From positions 1-64,000 of the forward strand of contig JAAVZL010000003.1 of assembly GCA_022791635.1 (NCBI GenBank): a DNA stretch of 64,000 nt, written 5' to 3'. The position numbers and the translations under genes are program-made. Shown here one piece after another: positions 52,342 through 62,826 of the stretch. This stretch comes from Lachnospiraceae bacterium. GTDB lineage: Bacteria > Bacillota > Clostridia > Lachnospirales > Lachnospiraceae. The notes under the pieces were generated by a model. That model did not search any database and was not told the DNA's origin. It saw only the letters and a list, made by a program, of their open reading frames with translations. Each line of letters starts with the position of its first letter. The first letter of the stretch is position 1.

Positions 52342-53229
52342 TTACTTTCTCTTCCATTCCACAAGATTTCTTGCAATCAGTATCAGTACGGCCAAAAGCA
52401 CCAGAAGCGAGGAGACCGCAAAGGCTTGCGTCGTATGGAATTCATTGTAGAGAATCTCTACGTGAAGGGGAAGGGTGTTGGTCTTCCCTCGCAGGTGCCC
52501 GGATATCACGGAAACCGCTCCAAATTCCCCCATAGCCCGTGCCGCACAAAGAATCATGCCGTACAGAAGAGCCCATTTTATATGGGGTAAGGTAATTCTG
52601 CGAAAGATCGTAAAGCATCCCGCTCCCATCAGAGCGGCCGCTTCCTCCTCATCCTTTCCCTGGGCGCTCAGCACCGGAAAAAGCTCCCGAAACACAAAGG
52701 GAAGCGTCACAAAAATCGTAGCCAGAATCACCCCCGGCACGGCAAACACAATTTTTATCCCGTTTTCCTTCAGAAATTCTCCCATCCATCCTACATTTCC
52801 AAAGGTCAGAATGAACAGCAGGCCCGCAATGACCGGAGAGATGGAGAAGGGAATGTCAATCAGCGTTGCCAGAAGCTGTCTGCCGCGAAAATAAAATTTG
52901 GATAAGAGACAGGCGGCAAAGATCCCAAATATGGTATTAACCGTCACGGCGCACAGCGTTGCTGCTAATGTAAGTAGAAACGCTTTCATCGTGTATTCAT
53001 CCAGAATTGCTTCCCTGTAAACGTGAAAGCCCTCCCGCAGTGCATTCCATACCACTACAATTAAGGGCAGAATCAGCATGAAGAACAGAAACAGGGCGCT
53101 GACGCCTATGAGTGCATATTTCAATCCATGATTCGGAGACTCTTGGGGCGGCTCCAACACCTTGCGTATAGAATAGATTCCGTCTCCCACAATGTCCTGT
53201 TCGTAGCTTCTTGGGATTTTTTTTGCCAT
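52342..53229 (-). CDS. cysW: Sulfate ABC transporter permease CysW
   Basis: The 295-residue permease has about six membrane helices, a conserved VALxFVFRELFPVLSAQGKDEEE EAA-loop region (the EEEAAALMGAG segment, about residues 190-200) and an ARAMGEFGAVSVISGH motif near residues 235-250, characteristic of CysW. It starts 22 bases after the cysT stop. Confidence 0.94.
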   Translation of the reverse strand: MAKKIPRSYEQDIVGDGIYSIRKVLEPPQESPNHGLKYALIGVSALFLFFMLILPLIVVVWNALREGFHVYREAILDEYTMKAFLLTLAATLCAVTVNTIFGIFAACLLSKFYFRGRQLLATLIDIPFSISPVIAGLLFILTFGNVGWMGEFLKENGIKIVFAVPGVILATIFVTLPFVFRELFPVLSAQGKDEEEAAALMGAGCFTIFRRITLPHIKWALLYGMILCAARAMGEFGAVSVISGHLRGKTNTLPLHVEILYNEFHTTQAFAVSSLLVLLAVLILIARNLVEWKRK

Positions 53230-53251
53230 CTCACACCTCCGTCCGTATGCT

Positions 53252-54103
53252 TTAGGATCTGCTGAAACGCTGCATATAAATCTGTGCGGAATTAATCAGA
53301 AGCATCAGCACAAAGGAAAAGAACAGCAATACCAGCGCAATGGCCGTAGCGTCGGCATATTGGTACTGTTCCAGCTTCGTCATAATCAAAAGGGGCGCAA
53401 TCTGCGTCTTATAAGGAATGTTGCCGGCAATAAACACCACGCTTCCGTATTCTCCGATTCCTCTGGCTAAGGCAAGGCCGAATCCGGCCAGAAGCGCAGG
53501 GAATAATTCCGGAAGTATTACCCGAAAAAAGATGTAGGTTCCGCTTGCTCCAAGGGTCATGGCCGCCTCTTCATACTGCCTGGGAAGCTTCTCCAGCACC
53601 GGCTGCACGGATCTTACCACAAAGGGAATTCCGACAAATATCATGGCTATGGTAATTCCGATGCGGGTATAGGCAATCCTCACCCCTGCCTTGGCAAACA
53701 GGGTCCCAATCCATCCCTTATCGGAATACAGAAAGGTAAGAGAAATACCTGCTACTGCCGTGGGAAGAGCAAAGGGAAGCTCAATCAGCCCATCCATCAG
53801 ACGCTTTCCCGGAAACTCGTAGCACACCAGGACCCAGGCCAGAATAAGACCAAACACAGCATTGATCAGAGCCGCAAAAAAAGCACAGGAAAGACTGACC
53901 ACGTAGCCGGATACTATCTGCCGGGCCGTCACGACCGCTAAAAATTCCTTTAGGTCAAGCTGACCGGCGCTTAGGAACAGAGAGGCCAATGGGATCAGCA
54001 CAAGACAGCTCAGCATGGTAAGCGTTACCCCAAGGGAAAGCCCAAAGCCCGGTATGACCTGGATCCCTTTTTTATTTTTTACCTTTACGATCTGCTGCTC
54101 CAT
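53252..54103 (-). CDS. cysT: Sulfate ABC transporter permease CysT
   Basis: The 283-residue permease has six membrane helices with the signature YEEAAMTLGASG EAA-loop near residues 170-182 and a RGIGEYGSVVFIAGNIPYKT motif near 215-234, as in CysT/CysU. It forms the membrane channel with CysW. The ATG is 27 bases after the sbp stop. Confidence 0.95.
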   Translation of the reverse strand: MEQQIVKVKNKKGIQVIPGFGLSLGVTLTMLSCLVLIPLASLFLSAGQLDLKEFLAVVTARQIVSGYVVSLSCAFFAALINAVFGLILAWVLVCYEFPGKRLMDGLIELPFALPTAVAGISLTFLYSDKGWIGTLFAKAGVRIAYTRIGITIAMIFVGIPFVVRSVQPVLEKLPRQYEEAAMTLGASGTYIFFRVILPELFPALLAGFGLALARGIGEYGSVVFIAGNIPYKTQIAPLLIMTKLEQYQYADATAIALVLLFFSFVLMLLINSAQIYMQRFSRS

Positions 54104-54130
54104 AAAGCATCGGTTCCTTTCTCAAGCACG

Positions 54131-55153
54131 TCATTCCCCATAGATCTGGTCAAAAACCGCACCATCCTGAAAATAGGTATCGTATGCAGCATTCCATCCC
54201 CCAAAGTCATCGATGGTGACAAGCTCCATATCAAGATGAAACTGTTCGGAAAACTCCTTGAGAATCCTCTCATCTGAGGGACGATAATAATTCTCTCCGG
54301 CCAGCCTCTGGGCATCCTCACTGTAGAGGTATTCCAGGTAAGCCTTTGCAAGCTCCTCTGTTCCATGCTCCCTGGCATTTTTGTCCACCACCGCTACGGA
54401 AGGCTGTGCAAGAATACTGATACTGGGTGCTACTATTTCGTACTCTCCCGGATATTGCTCCATGGAAAGATAGGCTTCATTCTCCCAGGCAATCAATACA
54501 TCTCCCTGCCCGTTCTCCACAAAGGTGTTGGTGGCTCCTCTGGCGCCGGAATCCAGCACCAGCACATGCTCATAGAGCTTTTTTAAGAAGTCCCTGGCTG
54601 CCTTTTCATCTCCGCCGCTGTGCTTCTCCTCATAAGCCCAGGCCGCAAGAAAATTCCAGCAGGCGCCGCCGGAGGTTTTGGGATTGGGCGTAATCACCTC
54701 AACTCCGTCCTTTATCAAATCATCCCAGTCTTGAATTCCTTTTTCATTGCCTTTTCGCACGAGAAAAACGATGGTGGAGGTGTATGGGGCACTGCTTCTG
54801 TCAAATTCGTCCATCCAACCAGTCTCAATGAGTCCGGCCTCCTCAATGGCCGTGATGTCATGGGCCAGGGCCAGAGTCACCACATCCGCCTCATTTCCCT
54901 CAATCACGGAACGGGCCTGAGAGCCGGAGCCTCCGTGAGACTGGGTAATCATGACCTCTTCCCCTGTCTTTTCTCTCCAATATTCTGCAAAAAGCTCATT
55001 GTACTTTTCATAAAGCTCCCTGGTGGGATCATAGGACACATTCAAAAGCTCCATACCTTGACTCTCTTCTTTGGAAGGTTTCCCGCATCCCGCAAACATA
55101 AGAGCGCATACCATTGTTATAACCAGCGCTCCTGCCATCACTCTTTTTTTCAT
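54131..55153 (-). CDS. sbp: Sulfate ABC transporter substrate-binding lipoprotein
   Basis: The 340-residue protein has a lipoprotein signal (MVCALMFAGCGKPS, lipobox cysteine near residue 23) and a type-2 periplasmic-binding fold with VSYDPTRELYEKYNELF, QSHGGSGSQARSVIEG and NPKTSGGACWNFLAAW, the sulfate-binding SBP motifs. It captures sulfate outside the membrane and delivers it to CysT/CysW. Confidence 0.95.
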   Translation of the reverse strand: MKKRVMAGALVITMVCALMFAGCGKPSKEESQGMELLNVSYDPTRELYEKYNELFAEYWREKTGEEVMITQSHGGSGSQARSVIEGNEADVVTLALAHDITAIEEAGLIETGWMDEFDRSSAPYTSTIVFLVRKGNEKGIQDWDDLIKDGVEVITPNPKTSGGACWNFLAAWAYEEKHSGGDEKAARDFLKKLYEHVLVLDSGARGATNTFVENGQGDVLIAWENEAYLSMEQYPGEYEIVAPSISILAQPSVAVVDKNAREHGTEELAKAYLEYLYSEDAQRLAGENYYRPSDERILKEFSEQFHLDMELVTIDDFGGWNAAYDTYFQDGAVFDQIYGE

Positions 55154-55163
55154 AATCCTCTCC

Positions 55164-56993
55164 TCACATCTGTTTTTCCAAAGCCTTTAATACTAGCTCT
55201 GCGGATTCCCCCAGAGACTGCCGGCTGGTATCTATGACAATCTCCGGCCTTTCCGGAACCTCGTATGCGCTGGATATGCCTGTAAAATTCGGGATTTTCC
55301 CTTCCCTGGCCTTTCGGTACAGCCCTTTGACATCTCTGCGTTCACACTCCTCAAGAGAGGTGCTCACATAGATCTCAATAAAATTTTCCTTCCCGATGAT
55401 CTCCCTTGCATTCTGCCTGTCACTGGCAAAAGGAGAGATAAATGCGGTAAGCACAATAAGCCCCGCGTCATTCATCAGTCTGGCAACCTCCGCAATTCTT
55501 CGGATGTTCTCTATCCGGTCCTCCGGCTCAAAGCCCAGGTTTTTGTTGAGCCCCATGCGGATATTGTCTCCGTCCAGAAGCATGGTATATTTCCCGGCAA
55601 TGTTCAGACGCTTCTCAAGCTCATTTGCCAGGGCGGATTTTCCGGAACCGGACAGCCCGGTAAACCACAAGGTCAGCGGCTTTTGTCCCATTCTTCCTGC
55701 ACGGATTTCCCGGGTGATGTCCAACTTCTGCCACACGATATTTTCGGATCTTCTTAAAGAATGCTCCACCACTCCACAGGCTGAGGTCATATTTGTTACC
55801 CTGTCAATGAGAATAAAGCTGCCGATTCCCTTATGCCTTTGGAAGGTATCGTATACCATCTCATCTGCCGCTGCAATATCACAGACGGCAATCTCATTCT
55901 TATACAGATGATTCGCTGCCAAATGTTCTCCCGTATTTATATCCATACGGTATTTGATGTCCATAACAGAGGCCGGAATCAACCGGGTTCCTATCTTAAT
56001 CAGGAAGTTTTTTCCCTGCGTCAGCTTCTGGTCATCCATCCAGAGAATGGTTGCCGTAAACATGCTGCTGACAATCAAGTCCGTATCCTTTACCAGGATA
56101 CAGCCACGGGAAACATCGATCTCCCGGTCAAGGGTAAGGGTTACCGCCTGTCCGCTCCCTGCCTCCTCTGCTTCCCGATCTGTCACCAGAATTGATTGTA
56201 CCAGAGCCTTTTCCCTGCTGGGAAGGGCTGTGACCGTATCTCCCGTATGGATCTTCCCGGATTCAATCTGTCCCTGAAATCCACGGAAGGTATGATTGGG
56301 CCTGCAGACCCTCTGTATGGGCAGAACAAATCCCTCTTCCTCTTCTAGCTCTGCCGTATCTACGGTTTCCAGGTATCCAAGCAGCGTCTCTTTCTCATAC
56401 CAGGGCATATGGGAGGATTTCAATGTGACATTATCTCCTTCGGTGGCACATACGGGAATCACATGGACATGTCCAAGATCTAGATCCACTGCCAGCTTTT
56501 TGATTTCCTTCTCGATTTTTCGATAAATCCCCTGCTCGTAGCGGACCAGATCCATCTTGTTGACGGCAAATACAAAATGGCGGATTCCCATCAGCGCACA
56601 GATTCTGGCATGACGTCTGGTCTGTGTCAGGATTCCCTGGGAGGCGTCCACCAGGATCACCGCCAAATCTGCAAAGGATGCCCCCACTGCCATATTCCGG
56701 GTATATTCCTCATGGCCGGGGGTATCCGCAACAATAAAGCTTCGCTTCTCCGTGGTAAAATACCGGTATGCCGCATCAATGGTGATTCCCTGCTCCCGCT
56801 CCGCCATCAGTCCGTCCAAAAGCAACGAATAGTCTATCTTCCCTTCCCGGCTTCCCACCCTGCTGTCAAGCTCCAGGGCACGCGCCTGATCCGTAAATAA
56901 AAGCTTGGCATCGTAGAGCATATGGCCGATCAGGGTTGACTTTCCGTCGTCCACGCTTCCGCAGGTAATGAATTTCAACAGTCCATTCATCAA
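55164..56993 (-). CDS. cysNC: CysNC: sulfate adenylyltransferase large subunit fused to APS kinase
   Basis: The 609-residue protein starts with a GTPase domain ([35 protein letters not shown]) as in CysN, followed by two beta-barrel domains, and ends with an APS kinase domain with [18 protein letters not shown] near residue 440 and [12 protein letters not shown]. Together with CysD it makes APS and then PAPS from sulfate, ATP and GTP. It overlaps cysD by 4 bases. Confidence 0.96.
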   Translation of the reverse strand: MMNGLLKFITCGSVDDGKSTLIGHMLYDAKLLFTDQARALELDSRVGSREGKIDYSLLLDGLMAEREQGITIDAAYRYFTTEKRSFIVADTPGHEEYTRNMAVGASFADLAVILVDASQGILTQTRRHARICALMGIRHFVFAVNKMDLVRYEQGIYRKIEKEIKKLAVDLDLGHVHVIPVCATEGDNVTLKSSHMPWYEKETLLGYLETVDTAELEEEEGFVLPIQRVCRPNHTFRGFQGQIESGKIHTGDTVTALPSREKALVQSILVTDREAEEAGSGQAVTLTLDREIDVSRGCILVKDTDLIVSSMFTATILWMDDQKLTQGKNFLIKIGTRLIPASVMDIKYRMDINTGEHLAANHLYKNEIAVCDIAAADEMVYDTFQRHKGIGSFILIDRVTNMTSACGVVEHSLRRSENIVWQKLDITREIRAGRMGQKPLTLWFTGLSGSGKSALANELEKRLNIAGKYTMLLDGDNIRMGLNKNLGFEPEDRIENIRRIAEVARLMNDAGLIVLTAFISPFASDRQNAREIIGKENFIEIYVSTSLEECERRDVKGLYRKAREGKIPNFTGISSAYEVPERPEIVIDTSRQSLGESAELVLKALEKQM

Positions 56994-57904
56994 AAATATC
57001 CCTCCCGTTTGCGTCTCTCCATGCTTCCCGCCGCCTCGTGATCAATCACCCGGCTGGTCCGCTCGGAGGTCACTGCTCCGAGGGTCTCCTTTACAATCTC
57101 TCTCAGGGTATCTGCCGTGGATTCTACGCCTCCTGTGAGAGGATAGCATCCCAGGGTCCGGAAGCGGACACTTTTTGATTCTATCTTTTCTCCCGGAAGG
57201 AGACGCTTCCGCATTCTGTCATCGTCTATCATGATAAGATTGCCGTCCCGATACACAACCGGACGCTCCTTTGCAAAGTACAGGGGAACAATTTCGATCT
57301 GTTCTCGCTCAATGTATTGCCAGATATCTTTTTCCGTCCAGTTGGAAATGGGAAATACACGGATGCTTTCCCCTTTATGAATCTGGGTATTGTACTGTTT
57401 CCACATCTCCGGCCGCTGATTCTTTGGATCCCAGGCCTGCTCACGGTTGCGGAAGGAGAAAATACGCTCCTTAGCCCTTGATTTTTCTTCATCTCTGCGG
57501 CCGCCTCCAAAGGCTGCCGTGAAGCCGTACTTGGTAAGGGCCTGCTTTAAGGCCTGGGTCTTCATAATGTCCGTGTAAGCGGAACCGTGATCAAAGGGGT
57601 TGATTCCCTGTCGTATCCCTTCCTCGTTGGTATAGACCAGCATTTCGATGCCTTTTTCTCTGGCAATGCGATCCCGAAAAGCAATCATATCCCGAAATTT
57701 CCAGGTGGTATCAATATGTAAAAAAGGAAAGGGCGGCTTTTCCGGATAGAACGCCTTCAGAGCCAGATGCAGCATGACGGAGCTGTCCTTCCCGATGGAG
57801 TAGAGCATGACCGGCTTTTCACACTCTGCGGCCACCTCTCTTAAAATGTAGATGGCTTCTGCCTCCAATGCGTCCAGGTGGGTGTTTGTGTTCCCTTTTG
57901 TCAT
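56990..57904 (-). CDS. cysD: Sulfate adenylyltransferase subunit 2
   Basis: The 304-residue protein has the PP-loop of CysD ([20 protein letters not shown] near residues 34-53), [20 protein letters not shown] and NRFQxR-like [20 protein letters not shown]. It forms the ATP sulfurylase with CysN. The ATG follows AAGGAGACCCCAT. Only 41 bases separate it from the stop codon of the glycosyltransferase upstream, so one message is likely. Confidence 0.97.
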   Translation of the reverse strand: MTKGNTNTHLDALEAEAIYILREVAAECEKPVMLYSIGKDSSVMLHLALKAFYPEKPPFPFLHIDTTWKFRDMIAFRDRIAREKGIEMLVYTNEEGIRQGINPFDHGSAYTDIMKTQALKQALTKYGFTAAFGGGRRDEEKSRAKERIFSFRNREQAWDPKNQRPEMWKQYNTQIHKGESIRVFPISNWTEKDIWQYIEREQIEIVPLYFAKERPVVYRDGNLIMIDDDRMRKRLLPGEKIESKSVRFRTLGCYPLTGGVESTADTLREIVKETLGAVTSERTSRVIDHEAAGSMERRKREGYF

Positions 57905-57945
57905 ATGGGGTCTCCTTTAAATATCATTTCTAATTTCAATATAAA

Positions 57946-59163
57946 TCAATTTTCACTTTCGTTCTCTAAGCCAAATGCCTGTATCGTCTCCTCTGAAAAT
58001 ACAAGCTTTTCATTCAATAAATGTATTTTTTCTCTCTGATACTTTGTTACAAGTTCCTGGTACAATTTTTTTCTTGATATCTCAAATGTATTAGCAATTA
58101 CAATAGCCGCATTTGGTACGTCTGAAATAACGATTGGATTCTCCACGGGCAGTCCCATAGCTTGAAGCTGCTTGTAATTCTGATCTACCCATGCTTCCAC
58201 CCGGCAAAAGCCCGTTCTTTTCAGATATCGATATAGCCTCTGGCCATAGGTCCCTGCTCCATAGAGAATGATATCTGTGCCTTTCTTCACCTTTGGAAAG
58301 GGAAATAAATAGTCAAGCTCTTCATATCCTTTGTACAGTCCGTCCGAACGGGGCACCATCAGGAACAACACATATTTCTTCCATTGCTGACGCAGATCAA
58401 AGATTTCAATATCTCTTTCAAAGCTTTTATTTATGGTCTGATAAAAAATCCGGAACTGCTCTCGTTCCGTTTCGCAATCCGGTATCTTTTTTACCATAGA
58501 AGATACTGTCTGCCTGTAATGGTACAGACATTCCTGCAGGATATAGATACTTTCCGCATGCAATAAACAGGGATATACACAGGCGGCGTCCTCCCCCATC
58601 ACTATGCGGTCATCCACCTCCATCTGGAACTGCTCCAGGCATTCCCTTCGAAACAGCTTGTCCCAGACGCTTGGGAAAATTCCCCACTCGAAAAAGGCTT
58701 CCTTTGCAATCATCTGAGGATATACGTCCCGTATCAGCCCCTCCTTCCCGTATCGGCCCTCCGGTATTCCGTGAAAGACCTTTCTGCTGACATCCCCGGT
58801 ATCCTCATATCGGCCGCACATGACCACATCCACATCCTGTTCTTTCATTGTTCTGTACATGCGTTCATACATATCCGGCTCTATAAAGTCGTCGCCGTCC
58901 ACATAGGCGATGTATTCTCCCTTTGCCATAGAAAGGCCTGCTTTCCGTGCGCTGACCAGGCCGCCGTTTTTCTTATGGAGCACTCGGATTCTGGAATCTT
59001 TCTGTGCGTACTCATCACAGATTTTGCCGCTTCCATCGGTGGAACCGTCATCCACCAAAAGGATTTCCATATCAGAAAAGGTTTGGTATAAGAGGCTTTC
59101 GATGCATTGAGGAAGGTAAGCTTTTATATTATAGATTGGAACAATTATTGAAATCTCTGCCAC
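57946..59163 (-). CDS. Family 2 glycosyltransferase with C-terminal Rossmann-like domain
   Basis: The 405-residue protein opens with a GT2 (GT-A) fold, ISIIVPIYNIKAYLPQCIES, EILLVDDGSTDGSG and the DxD-like AYVDGDDFIEP, and ends with a separate domain of about 90 residues starting IILYGAGTYGQRLYRYL with WVDQNYKQLQ after it. That added domain also occurs in the other glycan genes here. The first 200 residues transfer a sugar to the growing glycan; donor and acceptor are unknown. It starts 11 bases after the RgpF-like gene. Confidence 0.88.
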   Translation of the reverse strand: MAEISIIVPIYNIKAYLPQCIESLLYQTFSDMEILLVDDGSTDGSGKICDEYAQKDSRIRVLHKKNGGLVSARKAGLSMAKGEYIAYVDGDDFIEPDMYERMYRTMKEQDVDVVMCGRYEDTGDVSRKVFHGIPEGRYGKEGLIRDVYPQMIAKEAFFEWGIFPSVWDKLFRRECLEQFQMEVDDRIVMGEDAACVYPCLLHAESIYILQECLYHYRQTVSSMVKKIPDCETEREQFRIFYQTINKSFERDIEIFDLRQQWKKYVLFLMVPRSDGLYKGYEELDYLFPFPKVKKGTDIILYGAGTYGQRLYRYLKRTGFCRVEAWVDQNYKQLQAMGLPVENPIVISDVPNAAIVIANTFEISRKKLYQELVTKYQREKIHLLNEKLVFSEETIQAFGLENESEN

Positions 59164-59174
59164 AGCTCCTCCTA

Positions 59175-60332
59175 TTAAAATATCCTCAGCAGATTTGACG
59201 TACTCTTAAAATTCTGCATAATGTCTGAAACATAATCTTTCCCTACTCCTAAAAGAATCCTTTGTTCCAAAGCATTTTCCAGTTCTGTCCATTCATATAC
59301 CGGATGTCCGAACAGGCTGTCCTGACCGCTTTTCCGTCTGCCCTGCGAGACAATAAACCCCTGAAAATGATAATTATTTCTGGCATACCTCCAGTAAGCC
59401 TTGGAGGCGTACATTCCCGCTCCATATATATAAAAGTCCCCACCTGACAAAAACTGTTCAATTTGTTCGTCATTATTCATCTGGGAGGGAACCTCCACAA
59501 TCTCCGGAAGCCGATAAGAATCAATTGTCCTGATTTCCTCATATTGGATTTCCAGTCCATAAATGCGTCGTATAGAATCCAAAATCAAATTGACATCATA
59601 GGTTGTCTCATATTTTATGTAGCTTAACGTACAGCATATATTGTCCCAGTCCTCTTCCGGCTTTGAAAAAGTCTTTTTCTTTACAATTGGCAGATGATAG
59701 TCTTTTAAATATGCATAGCTATACCGATATACATCACAGTTACATTCCATCGCATACATCGCATATCTCATCCCTGCCTCTCTGCTGAGGAAATCAAACA
59801 GCCCTGTTTCAAACTGGCAGTATATATCATTGATCTCTGTGGTCGTTTCATCTATATTCTCTTGAAAATAACGGTGCAATAATTGCATCTGAATAATTCC
59901 TTTTCGAAACACTAAAAAATACGATTGAATATGTGCAAATACGACATGAAAAAAGCCGTTAAGTCCCCAAAAATCACAGGTTACATGTTCCATTTTTTCA
60001 AATATTTCTTTCCATGAACAGAACGGTCCAAAAAAGGTATCATTGCAGAAAATTATCTCATCATATTTATCCAGCTCTTCTTTCTTCAATATCTCCCTAA
60101 GAGCGTATTTATACGCTCCTGCATCATATCCCATATTTTTTCTGATATAAATCTCATCCGTAAATCCATAAAAAATATTTTTCCCACGTATATCAATCGT
60201 TCCGTTTACAACAATGATCAGTCTGTCGGTCACAAAAGATAGTTCTTTCAAAAGTACTATTACATAATCATTCACGTAACCCGTTCTTTCAAAAAAGCTG
60301 AAAATACAAACGCGTTTTTTCGTATTTTCCAT
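59175..60332 (-). CDS. Rhamnan synthesis F (RgpF)-like glycan protein
   Basis: The 385-residue protein begins with the RgpF-type region KRVCIFSFFERTGYVNDYV, IRKNMGYDAGAYKYALREI and DEIIFCNDTFFGPF, found in rhamnan and related polysaccharide assembly. Its C-terminal domain starts DFYIYGAGMYASKAYWRYA and resembles the added domain of the neighbouring glycosyltransferases. It probably helps build a rhamnose-containing or similar wall polysaccharide. Confidence 0.85.
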   Translation of the reverse strand: MENTKKRVCIFSFFERTGYVNDYVIVLLKELSFVTDRLIIVVNGTIDIRGKNIFYGFTDEIYIRKNMGYDAGAYKYALREILKKEELDKYDEIIFCNDTFFGPFCSWKEIFEKMEHVTCDFWGLNGFFHVVFAHIQSYFLVFRKGIIQMQLLHRYFQENIDETTTEINDIYCQFETGLFDFLSREAGMRYAMYAMECNCDVYRYSYAYLKDYHLPIVKKKTFSKPEEDWDNICCTLSYIKYETTYDVNLILDSIRRIYGLEIQYEEIRTIDSYRLPEIVEVPSQMNNDEQIEQFLSGGDFYIYGAGMYASKAYWRYARNNYHFQGFIVSQGRRKSGQDSLFGHPVYEWTELENALEQRILLGVGKDYVSDIMQNFKSTSNLLRIF

Positions 60333-60357
60333 TTCATCCTCTCCACAAATAGAAAGA

Positions 60358-61533
60358 TTATATGATACGCTTTGGTTTTACCAAAATTATCTTGCTTTCA
60401 GGAATTCCCATATAAATCAGATTTCTTTTAATGTCACATGCCGCCTTTTTATCCCAGACTGCAATCAGCAATAGGTCAAATACTTTCTCTTTTATCCGTT
60501 CCGGAGGGATAATCGCAACCTGATTGTACGCTTTCAACTCCTTGTAATTCTTATCCGCCCATCCTGCAATCTGTGCATAGTCTGTAAGTTTCAAGCTGTT
60601 GATATACGATTTCCCTACGATTCCTGCCCCATAAACAAAAACCATGGCCCCTTTTGGAATTACATTGTAAGGAAAATCATAAATCGCAGGAGAAAGCTCG
60701 ATTCCATACCAGCTTTTCATCATCATTGCAAAAAAGGAACGCACATAATTCTCTATCTGGTATCTCATCTGAACCAGCATTCCCATCTCATCAAAGAGGC
60801 GCATAAGATTATCCTGAAATGCTTTTACTTCTGTGATTCTTTCCAATGGATAAGTGTGTGTACAGGAATCATTATTAGAAGTGTAATGATAGCAAGCTTT
60901 ATTGCATAGGAAGATACGTTCCGCCATACAGACTGCCGGATAGGTTACAAGTGCATCCTCTCCAAGCGTAATCCTGTCCTTTACGGATTCTGTCACTTTT
61001 GTAAATAGCTCCTTTTTTATCCATTTACAGCATAAGGATGGGTTCAGTCTCCTTCCTCCTAAGGCGGAATCGTACATCATTCCCGGAACAATCTCGTCTC
61101 TGATTTCTGTTCCGCAGTATAGCCGCTCCTCATAGAAGTGTTTTTCAACCTTTCCCTCGCCATAGACATAGGTATAGGCAAGGATATCCGGATGATATTT
61201 ACGAAATATCCGCATTACCGTCTCAAAGGCATCCTCTTTGAGCCAGTCATCTGCATCTGCAAATGTCAGGATCTCTCCTTTTGCTATTGTTACGCCTGCT
61301 TTTCTGGCTTGAAACGGACCTGAATTTTCTATATGTATGGCCCTTACCCGGTGATCCTTGTGTGCATACTCCTCACAGAAAGCTGGAGATTTGTCTGTGG
61401 AGCCATCGTCTACCAAAATCACTTCGAAGTCTTTGTAGGTCTGATGTAAAATACTTTCCAGGCAGCGTTTAATCGTAGCTTCCCCGTTGTAAACCGGTAT
61501 AATGACGGATAATTTATCTGTATCTTTATTCAC
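60358..61533 (-). CDS. Family 2 glycosyltransferase with C-terminal Rossmann-like domain
   Basis: The 391-residue protein has GT2 motifs LSVIIPVYNGEATIKRCLES, EVILVDDGSTDKSPA and a DxD in LTFADADDWLKE, then a C-terminal domain starting VFVYGAGIVGKSYINSLK with WADKNYKELKAYNQ. The overall layout is the same as that at 57946, including residues after the DxD. It follows the gene at 61666 by 132 bases. Confidence 0.88.
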   Translation of the reverse strand: MNKDTDKLSVIIPVYNGEATIKRCLESILHQTYKDFEVILVDDGSTDKSPAFCEEYAHKDHRVRAIHIENSGPFQARKAGVTIAKGEILTFADADDWLKEDAFETVMRIFRKYHPDILAYTYVYGEGKVEKHFYEERLYCGTEIRDEIVPGMMYDSALGGRRLNPSLCCKWIKKELFTKVTESVKDRITLGEDALVTYPAVCMAERIFLCNKACYHYTSNNDSCTHTYPLERITEVKAFQDNLMRLFDEMGMLVQMRYQIENYVRSFFAMMMKSWYGIELSPAIYDFPYNVIPKGAMVFVYGAGIVGKSYINSLKLTDYAQIAGWADKNYKELKAYNQVAIIPPERIKEKVFDLLLIAVWDKKAACDIKRNLIYMGIPESKIILVKPKRII

Positions 61534-61665
61534 AATTTTTTACCTGCCAGCCAATATTAATAAAAACTAATATTCTTTAACGTTGTAATATTTATAAAAT
61601 CCAAATATATTTTTAAATCTTTTTCCTGATTACTCATTGGTGTAACTATTATGAATATTACTTTT

Positions 61666-62826
61666 TTACCAAATCTTTGGGACTATATCTTTACATATAA
61701 TCACTTCAACTTCGGGCATTTTATTTCGTATTGATTTTACAATTTCATTTACTTCCTTTTCTAATGCAACAAACACGATATCTACCTTTGGCAATTCCAT
61801 TTCAATAGAATATGCCCTTATCTCTTTGATCTCTTCATACCTTTTATCAATCACATAGTCCACTTGTATTTTTAAATGGTTTAAATACTTTTTCAGCCTT
61901 TTCCCCCAGTGCCCATATGCATATATACAAACATTCTTATAAGCACAGATAGCAGTCAATTTATGAAGAAATCCTGTGTACTCCTCTATCATAAATTTAA
62001 ACTCCGCCTCGCTTAAATTTAGCATCCTCCTAATTTCATCATTCTGAAATTTCCCTTGTACACATTCGTAATAATAAAAATATTTTTTTAAATAAACTTT
62101 TTTATTGTACGCTCGATACTTCGTTTCAACTCTTAAAAAATGTGCCCAGCCTTTTGGGTTGTCATAAAACAGCTGCTCACCCTTTGCCGTTAATCCGTCT
62201 TGCAGATAGTCGCATATTATAAAACTTTTATTTATCCATCGAATCTTGTATCCTTCATATGCAATCTTGTCCCAAATAACAGCTTCTGTAATAAATCTTT
62301 CATTTTCGTACTCCGGAAAAGGAAATTTTCGTAAAAGCTCTGTTTTAAACACTTCTGCCTTATCCCCTTGCAGGCCAAACTTTTCGCGTTCTAAGTTTGT
62401 TGCGTCAACATATTCCTTAAAATCCGGCCTGCCTCCTATCACTGTGCCATTCTTATTTCTCCTAAGTCCGGATATTCCTGCGTATTGACTATTAACTTCA
62501 ATTCCACCCCAGTATTGCAAAATAGTTTCTACGGCATCATCCTCCAAAAAATCATCACTATCTACAATAAAAAAGATTTCATATTTTGCTAATTTCACTC
62601 CATCGTTTATGGCACAGTGCTTCCCTCTGTTTTCTTGTCTGTAAAATCTTATTTTAAATGGATGCGTCTCCTCTATCCATGGATATATGATTGATGCCAC
62701 ATCATCTGTAGAACCATCATCAACAATCAGCCATTCAAAATCATAACAAGTCTGACGTAATAATGAAGCGTACAGATTTCCTATGATATAGGCACGGTTA
62801 TAAATCGGTGTAAATATAGTTATCAT
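61666..62826 (-). CDS. Family 2 glycosyltransferase with C-terminal Rossmann-like domain
   Basis: The 386-residue protein has a GT2 fold (ITIFTPIYNRAYIIGNLY, FEWLIVDDGSTDDVAS, IFFIVDSDDFLEDD) and a C-terminal domain starting CIYAYGHWGKRLKKYLNHL, here with H in place of the usual A in the glycine-rich turn, followed by VDYVIDKRYEEIKE. The gene is strongly AT-rich. It overlaps the gene at 62798 by 29 bases on the minus strand. Confidence 0.86.
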   Translation of the reverse strand: MITIFTPIYNRAYIIGNLYASLLRQTCYDFEWLIVDDGSTDDVASIIYPWIEETHPFKIRFYRQENRGKHCAINDGVKLAKYEIFFIVDSDDFLEDDAVETILQYWGGIEVNSQYAGISGLRRNKNGTVIGGRPDFKEYVDATNLEREKFGLQGDKAEVFKTELLRKFPFPEYENERFITEAVIWDKIAYEGYKIRWINKSFIICDYLQDGLTAKGEQLFYDNPKGWAHFLRVETKYRAYNKKVYLKKYFYYYECVQGKFQNDEIRRMLNLSEAEFKFMIEEYTGFLHKLTAICAYKNVCIYAYGHWGKRLKKYLNHLKIQVDYVIDKRYEEIKEIRAYSIEMELPKVDIVFVALEKEVNEIVKSIRNKMPEVEVIICKDIVPKIW